Source of the DNA: CAJCIW01 sp963833965
GTDB taxonomy: Bacteria; Chlamydiota; Chlamydiia; Chlamydiales; Rhabdochlamydiaceae
Reading direction: 5' to 3'
DNA: 64,000 bases
Assembly: GCA_963833965.1 (NCBI GenBank)
Contig: CAWHZZ010000001.1
Span: 992,001-1,056,000 of the forward strand
The stretch's first letter is position 1; every line of letters starts with the position of its first letter. Both the position numbers and the translations under genes were made by a program. Shown piece after piece: positions 25,929 through 33,738 of this stretch. A model generated the notes under the pieces. The model was not told where the DNA came from. It ran no database searches and was given only the letters and a program-made list of their open reading frames with translations.

Positions 25929-27035
25929 ATGGAAAATAAAAAAATTCGCCTCGGCATCCTTTTCGGTGGAAAATCTGCAGAACACGAAGTTTCTTTGATC
26001 TCGACAAAGAATGTGGTCGAAGCGCTCGATCCGCAAAAGTATGATATTTTTCTCATTGGCATCGACAAAACCGGCGAATGGCGTTTACGCGATGGATATT
26101 CTTATCTGATGAATGCCGACAACCCGAAGCTTATTCAATTGAACGAGTCCCAGGAAAGCCTTGCCTTGGTCCCCAAGCAAGACCGCAAAGAGATCGTGAG
26201 CTATTCGGGAAATCAGCTGCAAACATCGCTGCAATTGGATGTGATTTTTCCGGTTCTGCACGGGCCCTATGGGGAAGATGGAACGGTGCAAGGGCTATTG
26301 AAACTCGCGAACATTCCTTTCGTGGGGGCAGGTGTCCTCGGCTCCGCCCTCGGCATGGACAAAGATGTAATGAAGCGCCTTTTGCGCGATGCGAAAATTC
26401 CTACCGCTCATTTCATCGTTGTGCACGACTATCATCGCCACCAGCTCAACTTCGAAGATGTCGTCAAAGAGATCGGACTTCCTTTTTTTGTGAAGCCCGC
26501 CAACTTAGGATCTTCGGTGGGTATCTCGAAGGTTAAAAGCAAAGCCGAATTCGACGCAGCCATCGACGCCGCGTTTTTATATGACAGAAAAGTTCTGATC
26601 GAAACCTTTGTTCCTGGAAGAGAAATTATCTGCTCAGTACTTGGCAATGACGAGCCGATCGCCTCTTTGCTCGGCGAAATTATCCCTCATCACGAATTTT
26701 ATTCTTACGAGGCGAAATACATCGATGATGATGGAGCGAGCTACAAAATACCTGTTGAACTTCCGGAAAATCTTATAGAAAAGGGCCAACAGATGGCGAT
26801 CGACGCCTATCGGACGCTGTGCTGTGAAGGGATGGCCCGCGTCGATCTCTTCCTCAATGAAAATGGAGAATTCATGGTCAATGAGATCAATACTATTCCC
26901 GGGTTTACAAGGTTAAGCATGTTCCCTAAGCTCTGGGCCGCCAGCGGGGTCGCCCTTAGCGAAGTGCTCGACCGGTTGATCGTCCTTGCCATCGAGCGGC
27001 ATGAAAAAGAATCGCGCCTGAAGACAACGTTTTAG
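25929..27035 (+). CDS. ddl: D-alanine--D-alanine ligase
   Basis: ATP-grasp ligase making D-Ala-D-Ala for peptidoglycan precursors. 368 residues, DdlA-like length. Motifs: LFGGKSAEHEVSLIS near residue 11, the substrate region FPVLHGPYGEDGTVQG, GMDKDVMKRLL, FVKPANLGSSVGISKV (ATP-binding lysine), and EINTIPGFT with the metal ligands near residue 318. The ATG at 25929 follows an AGG 7-9 bases upstream. Here ddl is a separate gene; in Chlamydiaceae the ligase is the C-terminal half of a MurC-Ddl fusion. The 3' end overlaps the CysJ-like gene by 4 bp. Confidence 0.95.
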   Translation: MENKKIRLGILFGGKSAEHEVSLISTKNVVEALDPQKYDIFLIGIDKTGEWRLRDGYSYLMNADNPKLIQLNESQESLALVPKQDRKEIVSYSGNQLQTSLQLDVIFPVLHGPYGEDGTVQGLLKLANIPFVGAGVLGSALGMDKDVMKRLLRDAKIPTAHFIVVHDYHRHQLNFEDVVKEIGLPFFVKPANLGSSVGISKVKSKAEFDAAIDAAFLYDRKVLIETFVPGREIICSVLGNDEPIASLLGEIIPHHEFYSYEAKYIDDDGASYKIPVELPENLIEKGQQMAIDAYRTLCCEGMARVDLFLNENGEFMVNEINTIPGFTRLSMFPKLWAASGVALSEVLDRLIVLAIERHEKESRLKTTF

Positions 27036-28199
27036 TAGACGTCAGCAAGGTAGCGCTTTTGGGCGCGCAGATTTTTCACGTAAGCCTTGGCTGCTTCCTC
27101 GCTCATGTTGCCTTGCTCTTGGATGATCTTTTGCAATGCGGCCTCGACATCTTTGGCCATCCGATGCGCGTCTCCGCAGACATAGAAATATGCCCCTTCT
27201 TCGAGCCAGGCCCAAAGCTCTTTTGCATTCTCTAGCATTCGGTGCTGCACATAGATTTTTTCGCTCTGATCGCGGGAAAAAGCGAGATCTATCCTTAATT
27301 TTCCGTCAGATTCCCACTGCGCCCAATTGTCCTCGTAGAAATAATCGAACTTGCGGTTGCGTTCGCCGAAAAAGAGCCAGTTTTTCCCTGTGGCGCCTTT
27401 TGCGATCCGCTCTTGCAAGAAAGCGCGGTAGGGAGCCACGCCGGTCCCCGGGCCGATCATGATGATGGGGGCATTATCGTTGGATGGAAGCGTGAAGTAA
27501 TGGGCGGGTTGGACGTAAATGGGGACGGGAGTTTCAGATAGGGAAGCGAGGTTGCAGAGAAAATGGCTGGCGACGCCATAACGGGGCTCGCCTTGATGAG
27601 TGAAGGTGAAGAGCGCGACGGTGAGGTGAACCTCCGTCTGATAAACAAGCTGAGAAGAGGCGACGGAGTAAAAGCGGGGAAGCAGGGGGCCGAATTGATC
27701 ACAGAGAGCCTGAAGTGGAGCTTGCACTTCGTGGTATACTTTGAAGAGATCGAGGGGGTCATGAGCGTTTAAGAATTGGGAAAGTTGAGGCCGATTTTCC
27801 GGCTGCAGAAGATGGTGAAGCTGATTCTTTTTATCATGGACGCATTCACACTCGTAAAAAAGCTTGAGGAAAGAGCTTGTCAGCCGCGACAAATTCGCTT
27901 TGAAGCTTAAAAATTCCCACAACGTTAGGCTAGCGCCGCTGCGAGGGTCGATGATTTGTTCATCCCCTTTTGCCTTCATGGCTGTAATGAGATGCTGCAC
28001 GAGGCCCGGATCATTTTGCCCATAAATTCCAATCGAATCGCCGACTTTGAAGCGGATGGGCTTTTGATCGAAGTCCAAAGAGATGTGATAAGTGCGCTTT
28101 GTCGAACCTGTTTTGGTCAAGGGGAAAACGCTCCTTGATGAAGGAATGAACAGGATGGAGGCGATCGATCACTTCGGGCGGGGATTCAGAATTTTTCAT
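27032..28199 (-). CDS. CysJ-like FAD/NADPH oxidoreductase (sulfite reductase flavoprotein type), frameshift near the 5' end
   Basis: Ferredoxin-NADP reductase-type module without a flavodoxin domain. RFYSVASS (FAD binding), MIGPGTGVAPYRAFLQER (NADP/FAD), FFGERN and the late YVCGDAHRMAKDVE are all present, and the end KRYLADVY is typical. The main frame runs 27032-28120 and would have to start at a TTG. An ATG at 28199 in another frame encodes a fitting N-terminus (MKNSESPPEVIDRLH...FIKERFPL) that joins smoothly to TKTGSTKRTYHISLDF if one base is removed from GGGG at 28121-28124. I therefore annotate 388 residues with an indel. CysJ-like proteins occur in Chlamydiae without sulfite reduction; the electron partner is unknown. 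Confidence 0.75.
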
Positions 28200-28233
28200 A
28201 GACGGTTAAAAATAAATTGTTATATTCACAACT

Positions 28234-28374
28234 ATGAAATGCATTTCTTTACTTCTCGCTGCCATCCTTCTTTTCTTATCAGCCTGCGTCGATGGAGGCA
28301 ATCATCGTTCTTACATCATTTCCGATATGGGAGACGATACAGCGGGCGGCGAGCAGGTCGAAAAGAGAAAATAA
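28234..28374 (+). CDS. Predicted small lipoprotein (46 residues)
   Basis: ATG 28234 opens a 46-codon frame: a lipoprotein signal (MKCISLLLAAILLFLSAC, lipobox LSAC with Cys18) followed by a short polar tail with DMGDDTAGGEQVEKRK. No ribosome-binding site is clear. Its last 64 bp are antisense to the 3' end of gltX, and its start lies only 34 bp from the possible start of the divergent CysJ-like gene. In Chlamydiaceae a small lipoprotein gene (omcA) also lies next to gltX, but this one lacks the cysteine richness, so I do not equate them. Confidence 0.5.
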   Translation: MKCISLLLAAILLFLSACVDGGNHRSYIISDMGDDTAGGEQVEKRK

Positions 28375-29879
28375 GATATATAAAGTTCTTTACAATCTCT
28401 CTTTTGCCATCCTTTTGTGAGGGCGTCCATTTTTTTATTGGAAATCCCTCCCAGGAATTCAATGGCGTTCAAAAGACGGGCGCGCGTGCGATCTTTTCCT
28501 AAAATCTCGACGGAATCGTAGAGTGGAGGACCGTGTTTTTTGCCGGTCAGAGAGCCGTAGAGGATCGGAATGATCACTTTCTTTAGCACCACGCCGAACG
28601 CTTCGGCGGCGTCGTGGGCGGCTTTTTCAATGCCCGGACGCTTCCAATTCTCTTGCTCGTCCATGCTCCAAATTATCGTTTGGAGGATCATGGCTATTTT
28701 TTCTTTGGGCTGTTGCGCGGGACAAAGCAGTTCGTCGGTATAAACGAGATGGTTGACAAAGAAAAAGTAACACAGCTCCATGAACTCGCCGAAGGTCTTG
28801 ATGCGGGTATGGCAAAGGGGCATCAATCTCCTCATAAAACTGTCGTTGTAGATCCACTCTTTCATCCGCTCCCAAAGCATGTCTTCAGAAATCGTGTTGA
28901 TGAGATATTGCTGGTTGATCCAGTCGAGCTTGAGGACATCGAAATAAGCACCGGAAACGCCGATGCGCTTTGGATCGAATTCTCGGATAATTTCCTCCAG
29001 CGGATAAATCTCTTTGTCGCCGGGCATGCTGTAGCCCATCAGGGTGAGGAAATTGATGAAAGCTTCGCGCAAATATCCGCTATCGCGGTAATAGAAGATC
29101 GATGTGGGATTGCGCCGTTTGGAGAGTTTTCTTCCATCTTTTCCAAGGAGCAGCGGCATATGCATGAAGACGGGGGGCTTCCAGCCGAAGCTTTCGTAGA
29201 GCATGATATGTTTTGGGGTGGAACTAATCCATTCGTCGCCGCGGATAACATGGGAGATCCCCATTAAGTGGTCGTCGACGACGTTGGCGAGATGATAGGT
29301 CGGAAACCCATCTGATTTTAACAGCACTTGATCGTCGATGTCCGCCCAAGGGCAGGTGATCAGTCCCTTGATCCCATCTTCGAACGCGCATTCTCCAGTG
29401 AGTGGGACTTTAAGGCGGATGACGTAAGGCTGCCCTGCGTTTTCTCTGTCTGCGACTTCCTTTTCGGTCAAATTGCGGTAGCGCCGGTCGTACCCGATTT
29501 TTTGCCCGAGTTTCGAAGCCATCTCACGCATTTCTGAGAGCTCTTCTGGCGTTGCAAAGCATTTGTAGGCCCTTCCCTTATCAAGGAGCATTTGGCAATG
29601 CTTTTGGTAGATTTCTGTGCGTTCCGATTGGCGATAAGGGCCAAAGGGTCCGCCGACATCAGGGCCCTCATCCCATTGAATGCCCGCCCATCTCAGGGCC
29701 TCGAAGATATTTGTCTCATACTCGGGGCGAGAGCGCTTCACATCGGTGTCCTCGATGCGAAGGATAAACTTCCCTCCAAAACGCCGTGCGAAAATTAAAT
29801 TGAAAAGGGCGATATATGCGGTACCAACATGGGGGTCGCCCGTCGGGGAAGGGGCGATTCTAACGCGTACGTTGTCCAT
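28311..29879 (-). CDS. gltX: Glutamyl-tRNA synthetase
   Basis: Class I synthetase charging tRNA-Glu (and probably tRNA-Gln, to be amidated later). 522 residues. The HIGH region is PSPTGDPHVGTAY near residue 11 and the KMSKS equivalent is KLSKRR near residue 254. The acceptor-binding and anticodon domains follow. The last 20 or so residues (from SYFLFSTC) lie antisense to the small lipoprotein gene and may be a lineage-specific tail. The gene lies between the tail-specific protease gene and the lipoprotein, matching the tsp-gltX-euo neighbourhood of Chlamydia. Confidence 0.95.
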   Translation of the reverse strand: MDNVRVRIAPSPTGDPHVGTAYIALFNLIFARRFGGKFILRIEDTDVKRSRPEYETNIFEALRWAGIQWDEGPDVGGPFGPYRQSERTEIYQKHCQMLLDKGRAYKCFATPEELSEMREMASKLGQKIGYDRRYRNLTEKEVADRENAGQPYVIRLKVPLTGECAFEDGIKGLITCPWADIDDQVLLKSDGFPTYHLANVVDDHLMGISHVIRGDEWISSTPKHIMLYESFGWKPPVFMHMPLLLGKDGRKLSKRRNPTSIFYYRDSGYLREAFINFLTLMGYSMPGDKEIYPLEEIIREFDPKRIGVSGAYFDVLKLDWINQQYLINTISEDMLWERMKEWIYNDSFMRRLMPLCHTRIKTFGEFMELCYFFFVNHLVYTDELLCPAQQPKEKIAMILQTIIWSMDEQENWKRPGIEKAAHDAAEAFGVVLKKVIIPILYGSLTGKKHGPPLYDSVEILGKDRTRARLLNAIEFLGGISNKKMDALTKGWQKRDCKELYISYFLFSTCSPPAVSSPISEMM

Positions 29880-29985
29880 AAACTTTTTCTCTAATTTCGT
29901 CTGTAGATGAACAATTTTTCCCGTTTACGGCTTAGAAAGCAAGATGAGGGATTTACTTGAAGACAGGGGATTAGCGCTTAGGCGC

Positions 29986-31941
29986 TTAAGCTGCCTTTTG
30001 CTCCTCGTTCTTTTGCATGAAGTAGATGAGGTCCTTCATGATATTGCTCGTTTCGATCAGTTGCAGATCATTTTGTCCGAAAAAGTCAGAGGAATCGATA
30101 AAGTCATCCTTTTTCTCGATTTCTTTGAGCAAATTTTGATAATTCTTATTCTGAGCGATCCGTTCAGAGGAGTTTTTCTTGAGAATTTCCAAATAGGGTT
30201 TGTAGGTCGCCACGATTGTTTGCATGTTTTCGTTGTAAAGTTTTTTTAAGTGGTTGCGATGGATTGCAGGAACGTCCGAGAAATTGTCCTGAAAATTGGA
30301 AGGGATCTCATCGGTCCCGACAGGGAATTTGGAAAATTTTTCCCCGATTTCCATTCCGGAGAATGTACCCGGGACGACAATATCTGCTTTGACGCCGACG
30401 AGCTGAGGGCTTTTTCCTGAAACAGTGTAATATCTTCCTCGAGTGACTTTATACTCTCCCTTCGGATTGACCTTGCCGAAATTGGCGCTTTCCAGCGTGA
30501 ACGTTTGAAAAGTTCCTTTGCCAAATGTTTCTGGATCGCCGATGACGATGGCGCGGCCGTAATCTTGAAGCGTTTGCGCGACGATTTCTGCCGCGGAAGC
30601 GCTTGTCCTTGCCGTTAAAACGATTAAGGGTCCGTCCCATACTTTGCGATTTTCCACATTGCGCAAATGTTGGATTTGCCCCGTGTTGTCTTTGACGGAG
30701 ACGACAATTCCTTTAGAAATAAAAAGCCCGGTGACGGAGACGGCTTGAGGAAGAAGCCCTCCGGCGTTGTTCCTAAGATCTAAGATGACCCCTTTCACTT
30801 GATGTTCTTTTTTTAGGTTTTCAATGGCTGCGGAAATGTCCCCTGCCGAAGAGCTATTGGCGTCTTGGTAGAAAGAAAATAGATGCAAAATGGCGATAAT
30901 TCCATCGCCATAGGGTTCATAGGTTGTTTCAAGGCGGCTTTCCTTTAACACGATTTCGCCGCGGACAATGTCGATACTAAGTTTTTCTTCTCTGACCTGA
31001 TCGCCATCTTTGCTTTCTCGCAGAAGCGTTAAATTCACATTAGACCCTTGAGGTCCGCGTATTAGTTCCACAGCTTCAACGATGTCCATCCCTACAACAG
31101 GTTCCTGATCGACAGCAATGATTCGATCTCCAATTTTAAGTTTGTTCGCTTGGCTAGCAGGACTTCCTTCGACTAGGCGGACAATGGTGAACCCGTTCAA
31201 ATCGTCCCGGAGTTGCGCCCCGATACCGAACAATCTTTGTTGCACTTGGATCATGAATTGATTGGCCTCGGAAGGAGTGAAGTAGATGGTTTGTGAATCC
31301 AAAGCGGAGCTGGTCGCCTTAAGCACGTAAGAGAGAATGAGCTGCTTTCTCTCCGCTTTTGAATTGCCGGCCAATTCCAACTCGCGGCTCGTCCTTCGTT
31401 TTGTCAGTCGCTGGAAAAAATGCTCTTTCGTTTCCGGATCAATTTTTTCCGCTGTTTGCAATTGGAGCGATTTGATCTTTAAGAGGCGCTCGGACAATTC
31501 TTCTTCTGTTTTCGCCCACTTAATGTCCTTAAATTCAGAGGGTTGTACACCCTTGGCGAGAGGGGCTGTTTCGATTTGTTTTTCAATGGCATTGCGGCGT
31601 TCGATTGCTGCCAGCATCGCTTCATGGATCTTTTCAAATACATCGAAATCTTCTCTTTTATAGCCCTCAAGTACACTTAAAATAAGCGCCTTGGTTGGAT
31701 TTTGCCACGCGATGATATCAGGCTCTAGGAAATATGTTTTTCCCGGATCGAGCTCTTCCAGATAATTCTTGATCGCTCTTTCAGCGATCTCTTCGTCGAG
31801 TTTTTGATGGCAGACATGGGCTTTTAAAATTTCCTCAATTTTAATTTTCGTATCCCTTGCCGAAAGCTCTGGGGGTTTGGCCTGTAAATGACAGAGGAAA
31901 CAAACAAGAAGTAAAAATAGCGCGAATTTTCGGAAAAGCAT
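29986..31941 (-). CDS. tsp: Tail-specific carboxy-terminal processing protease (Tsp/Prc)
   Basis: Periplasmic S41 serine protease that degrades proteins from their C-terminal ends. 651 residues: signal peptide 1-21 (ending LQA), an N-terminal helical domain, a PDZ domain at about 225-310 (GFTIVRLVEGSPASQANKLKIGDRIIAVD), then the S41 core with RNNAGG, TSASAAEIVAQ (catalytic serine) and GKGTFQTF (catalytic lysine), and the C-terminal DUF3340-type domain. The C. trachomatis orthologue is the protease reported to cut host NF-kB p65 and is an inhibitor target. It is upstream of gltX on the same strand with a gap of about 105 bp. Confidence 0.94.
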   Translation of the reverse strand: MLFRKFALFLLLVCFLCHLQAKPPELSARDTKIKIEEILKAHVCHQKLDEEIAERAIKNYLEELDPGKTYFLEPDIIAWQNPTKALILSVLEGYKREDFDVFEKIHEAMLAAIERRNAIEKQIETAPLAKGVQPSEFKDIKWAKTEEELSERLLKIKSLQLQTAEKIDPETKEHFFQRLTKRRTSRELELAGNSKAERKQLILSYVLKATSSALDSQTIYFTPSEANQFMIQVQQRLFGIGAQLRDDLNGFTIVRLVEGSPASQANKLKIGDRIIAVDQEPVVGMDIVEAVELIRGPQGSNVNLTLLRESKDGDQVREEKLSIDIVRGEIVLKESRLETTYEPYGDGIIAILHLFSFYQDANSSSAGDISAAIENLKKEHQVKGVILDLRNNAGGLLPQAVSVTGLFISKGIVVSVKDNTGQIQHLRNVENRKVWDGPLIVLTARTSASAAEIVAQTLQDYGRAIVIGDPETFGKGTFQTFTLESANFGKVNPKGEYKVTRGRYYTVSGKSPQLVGVKADIVVPGTFSGMEIGEKFSKFPVGTDEIPSNFQDNFSDVPAIHRNHLKKLYNENMQTIVATYKPYLEILKKNSSERIAQNKNYQNLLKEIEKKDDFIDSSDFFGQNDLQLIETSNIMKDLIYFMQKNEEQKAA

Positions 31942-32135
31942 AAAAAACTCTTTATTTAATTAATTCATAATCAAGGACTTAAATTTTAATGTGTCAATTC
32001 CCCTTTGAAGCCGAAAAATCTCTTTAAACGCAGCTTATAGCATATCAGAAGTTTATGGCCACTTTAAAATAAAAAATTGCTAATTTCTAGACCATTGATT
32101 TTGTGGGCCTTAACAAAAAAAAAATCACTATATGC

Positions 32136-32164
32136 TTGAAATCAATTCATTTATATGCCATAAT
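32136..32164 (+). promoter_or_regulatory. Sigma-70-type promoter of the first euo gene
   Basis: TTGAAA (32136-32141) and CATAAT (32159-32164) are separated by exactly 17 bp, a near-consensus sigma-66/70 promoter. It implies a leader of about 140 nt before the euo start at 32315. Confidence 0.6.
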
Positions 32165-32231
32165 TAATGATCAAAGTGAGTATTAGAATCGTTTAATTTA
32201 TAAAAACGACGAAAAAAGTGCCCCTTATTTG

Positions 32232-32246
32232 TAAGCCGTTGGCTTA
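32232..32246. promoter_or_regulatory. Perfect 6-bp inverted repeat in the euo leader
   Basis: TAAGCC-GTT-GGCTTA lies in the transcribed leader upstream of the first euo gene. It could be an operator or a small RNA hairpin; no known consensus is matched. Confidence 0.35.
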
Positions 32247-32314
32247 AAGCGATTTCAACACCGGTTTGTGGGGCGCTAAAACACAAGTTATTTGATTTTT
32301 GGAGGATTTAAATC

Positions 32315-32770
32315 ATGGAAAAAGAAACCAGCCATCTTGGTGAGGCTGCTCATGGAGCAACGTCGCCTGGCAAGAAGGTCGTTTCGATCACGGAGGCGGC
32401 GAAAATTAATAACGTCACTCGTCAAGCGATCTATGTTGCTATCAAGCAAAAGAAGCTGAAGGCTTCGAAAGATGCAACGCGCTGGACTATTGATTTAGAA
32501 GATCTCGAGAACTACCGCAAACAGAAGTATTCTCGGACTAAATCGATGTTCAACGGGGAGCTTCTTTTTGATAACCACAAAGGCTTCTATTCAGTCAATC
32601 AAGTCGCAAAAATGTTGAATGTTCCAGCACAAAAAATCTACTACGCCACACGCGTGGGTTTGATGAAAGCGCACCGAAAAGGGGCTGCATGGGTCGTTCA
32701 TATGAGCGATGTGAAACTATACCAGGAAACATACCTGAGTAAAAAAGCCCAGCGCTCAGAGGCTATTTAA
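32315..32770 (+). CDS. euo: EUO, chlamydial developmental transcriptional repressor (copy 1)
   Basis: DNA-binding repressor of late developmental genes in Chlamydiae, expressed early in infection. 151 residues. An excisionase/MerR-like helix-turn-helix lies at about residues 24-48 (SITEAAKINNVTRQAIYVAIKQKKLKA), and a second, related repeat at about 91-119 (FYSVNQVAKMLNVPAQKIYYATRVGLMKA). The linker GELLFDN...KGFYSV is characteristic. GGAGG lies just upstream of ATG 32315. The C-terminus is shorter than in C. trachomatis. It is followed by two hairpins, then a second euo gene. It lies beside the recJ-secDF block, as in Chlamydia. Confidence 0.93.
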   Translation: MEKETSHLGEAAHGATSPGKKVVSITEAAKINNVTRQAIYVAIKQKKLKASKDATRWTIDLEDLENYRKQKYSRTKSMFNGELLFDNHKGFYSVNQVAKMLNVPAQKIYYATRVGLMKAHRKGAAWVVHMSDVKLYQETYLSKKAQRSEAI

Positions 32771-32771
32771 A

Positions 32772-32810
32772 TTTCTAGATGAGAACCGCTCAGGGGTTCT
32801 CATCTAGAAA
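32772..32810. repeat. 16-bp perfect inverted repeat after euo copy 1
   Basis: TTTCTAGATGAGAACC (32772-32787) pairs exactly with 32795-32810 around a 7-nt loop, starting two bases after the stop codon. No T-run follows, but a proper terminator lies 44 bp further on. Confidence 0.75.
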
Positions 32811-32853
32811 GAGCGCAAAAATTAAAGCCCTGAGAACTGATGCGTTACAGAAG

Positions 32854-32891
32854 CCGCCGAAGGCAAGCAAAAGCCTTCGGCGGTTTTTTTT
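32854..32891 (+). terminator. Rho-independent terminator of euo copy 1
   Basis: CCGCCGAAGGC (32854-32864) pairs exactly with GCCTTCGGCGG (32873-32883) around an 8-nt loop, followed by eight T residues. Confidence 0.9.
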
Positions 32892-33071
32892 GTGTGGATG
32901 GAGCTCGATTAAAATAAATGCTTCACAAGCTCGGAAACAAATTTCTGTTTTATTTTGATGCTGTCTTTTTTGCTAGCTATTATAACCATCTATATATAAG
33001 TAACTTGCCACTTATTGAAGGTGCTGCAAAAAAATTTTCATTTTTTTTTATCCCGTTTGTGCTACCTTTTA

Positions 33072-33099
33072 TTGAAAATTAATATTTCAATTATATAAT
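33072..33099 (+). promoter_or_regulatory. Sigma-70-type promoter of the second euo gene
   Basis: TTGAAA (33072-33077) and TATAAT (33094-33099) are 16 bp apart. The start codon is at 33133, so the leader is short, unlike that of copy 1. Confidence 0.6.
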
Positions 33100-33132
33100 G
33101 ATTGGTAATAAAAAAATTGACAGGAGCACAAC

Positions 33133-33573
33133 ATGAGCGACAGCAGAGAAGATGAACTTCCTTCTGGTAAGAAATTTGTGACGCTTTCCGAAGCTGCGAA
33201 GATTAACGATGTGACGCGGCAAGCTATTTATGTTGCGATTAAACAGAAAAAGCTGCGCGCGTATAAAAATCCTACACGTTGGATCATTGACGTTGATGAT
33301 CTCGAGCGATATCGGAAGCTGAAGTACTCGCGGACAAAGTCGATGCATAACGGCGAGTTGATCTTTGATAATAAAAAGGGGTTCTATTCCATTCAGCAGG
33401 CCTCCAAAATGCTGAATGTCCCTTATCAAAAGATCTACTACGCCACGAGGATTGGCCTTTTGAAAGCGGCGAGAAAAGGTTCGGCTTGGGTCGTCCATAT
33501 GGATGACCTCAAGAAGTACCAAGAGAGCTATTTGAATCGCATGATTTCAAATTTCGATGAAGGGGCTTCTTAG
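33133..33573 (+). CDS. EUO paralogue (copy 2)
   Basis: 146 residues, clearly homologous to the preceding protein over its whole length: TLSEAAKINDVTRQAIYVAIKQKKLRA (first HTH), the RYRKLKYSRTKSMHNGELIFDN linker, and FYSIQQASKMLNVPYQKIYYATRIGLLKA (second HTH). The N- and C-terminal tails differ. AGGAG precedes ATG 33133. A separate promoter, and a terminator behind copy 1, argue for independent regulation. Chlamydiaceae have one euo; a second copy could bind a different operator set or form mixed complexes, which is inference. Its stop codon is at the edge of a 167-bp palindrome. Confidence 0.9.
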   Translation: MSDSREDELPSGKKFVTLSEAAKINDVTRQAIYVAIKQKKLRAYKNPTRWIIDVDDLERYRKLKYSRTKSMHNGELIFDNKKGFYSIQQASKMLNVPYQKIYYATRIGLLKAARKGSAWVVHMDDLKKYQESYLNRMISNFDEGAS

Positions 33574-33738
33574 AGGGTGTTTAAAAATTCATTTCCCTCT
33601 ATAAAAGGATCTTTTCGGCATCTTCGAAAAGCCTGGCCTCCCCTATATCACCGTTCCGATATTTAGCTCGGCCAGACTTTTCAAATCTGCTCGAAAATCT
33701 CTCCTTTCTAGAAGGAAAGCAATTATTAAACACCCTCT
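33572..33738. repeat. 167-bp imperfect palindrome from stop codon to stop codon
   Basis: AGAGGGTGTTTAA at 33572-33584 pairs with 33726-33738, and inner segments (GAAAAGCCTGGCC near 33626 with GGCCAGACTTTTC at 33670-33682) pair around the same centre. It begins within the stop codon of euo copy 2 and ends at the stop codon of the convergent rlmD-like gene, so the entire gap is self-complementary. It is a likely bidirectional terminator of unusual size. Confidence 0.8.

Larger units (their letters stand above)
31942..32314. other. 373-bp divergent intergenic region (tsp / euo)
   Basis: AT-rich gap between the divergent tsp and first euo genes. It holds the euo promoter (32136-32164), a roughly 140-nt 5' leader, and a perfect inverted repeat TAAGCC-GTT-GGCTTA at 32232-32246. 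No open frame with coding character was seen. EUO proteins repress genes by binding AT-rich operators, so autoregulation from here is plausible but not shown. Confidence 0.6.
32771..33132. other. 362-bp spacer between the two euo genes
   Basis: Contains a 16-bp perfect inverted repeat (32772-32810), a classic terminator (32854-32891), then AT-rich sequence and the promoter of copy 2 (33072-33099). The two copies are therefore separate transcription units. No small gene was seen. Confidence 0.65.

Noticed and set aside
28614..29267. 217-codon plus-strand frame opposite gltX
   Set aside because: Lies fully antisense to a certain synthetase gene, has no ribosome-binding site and no recognisable motif.
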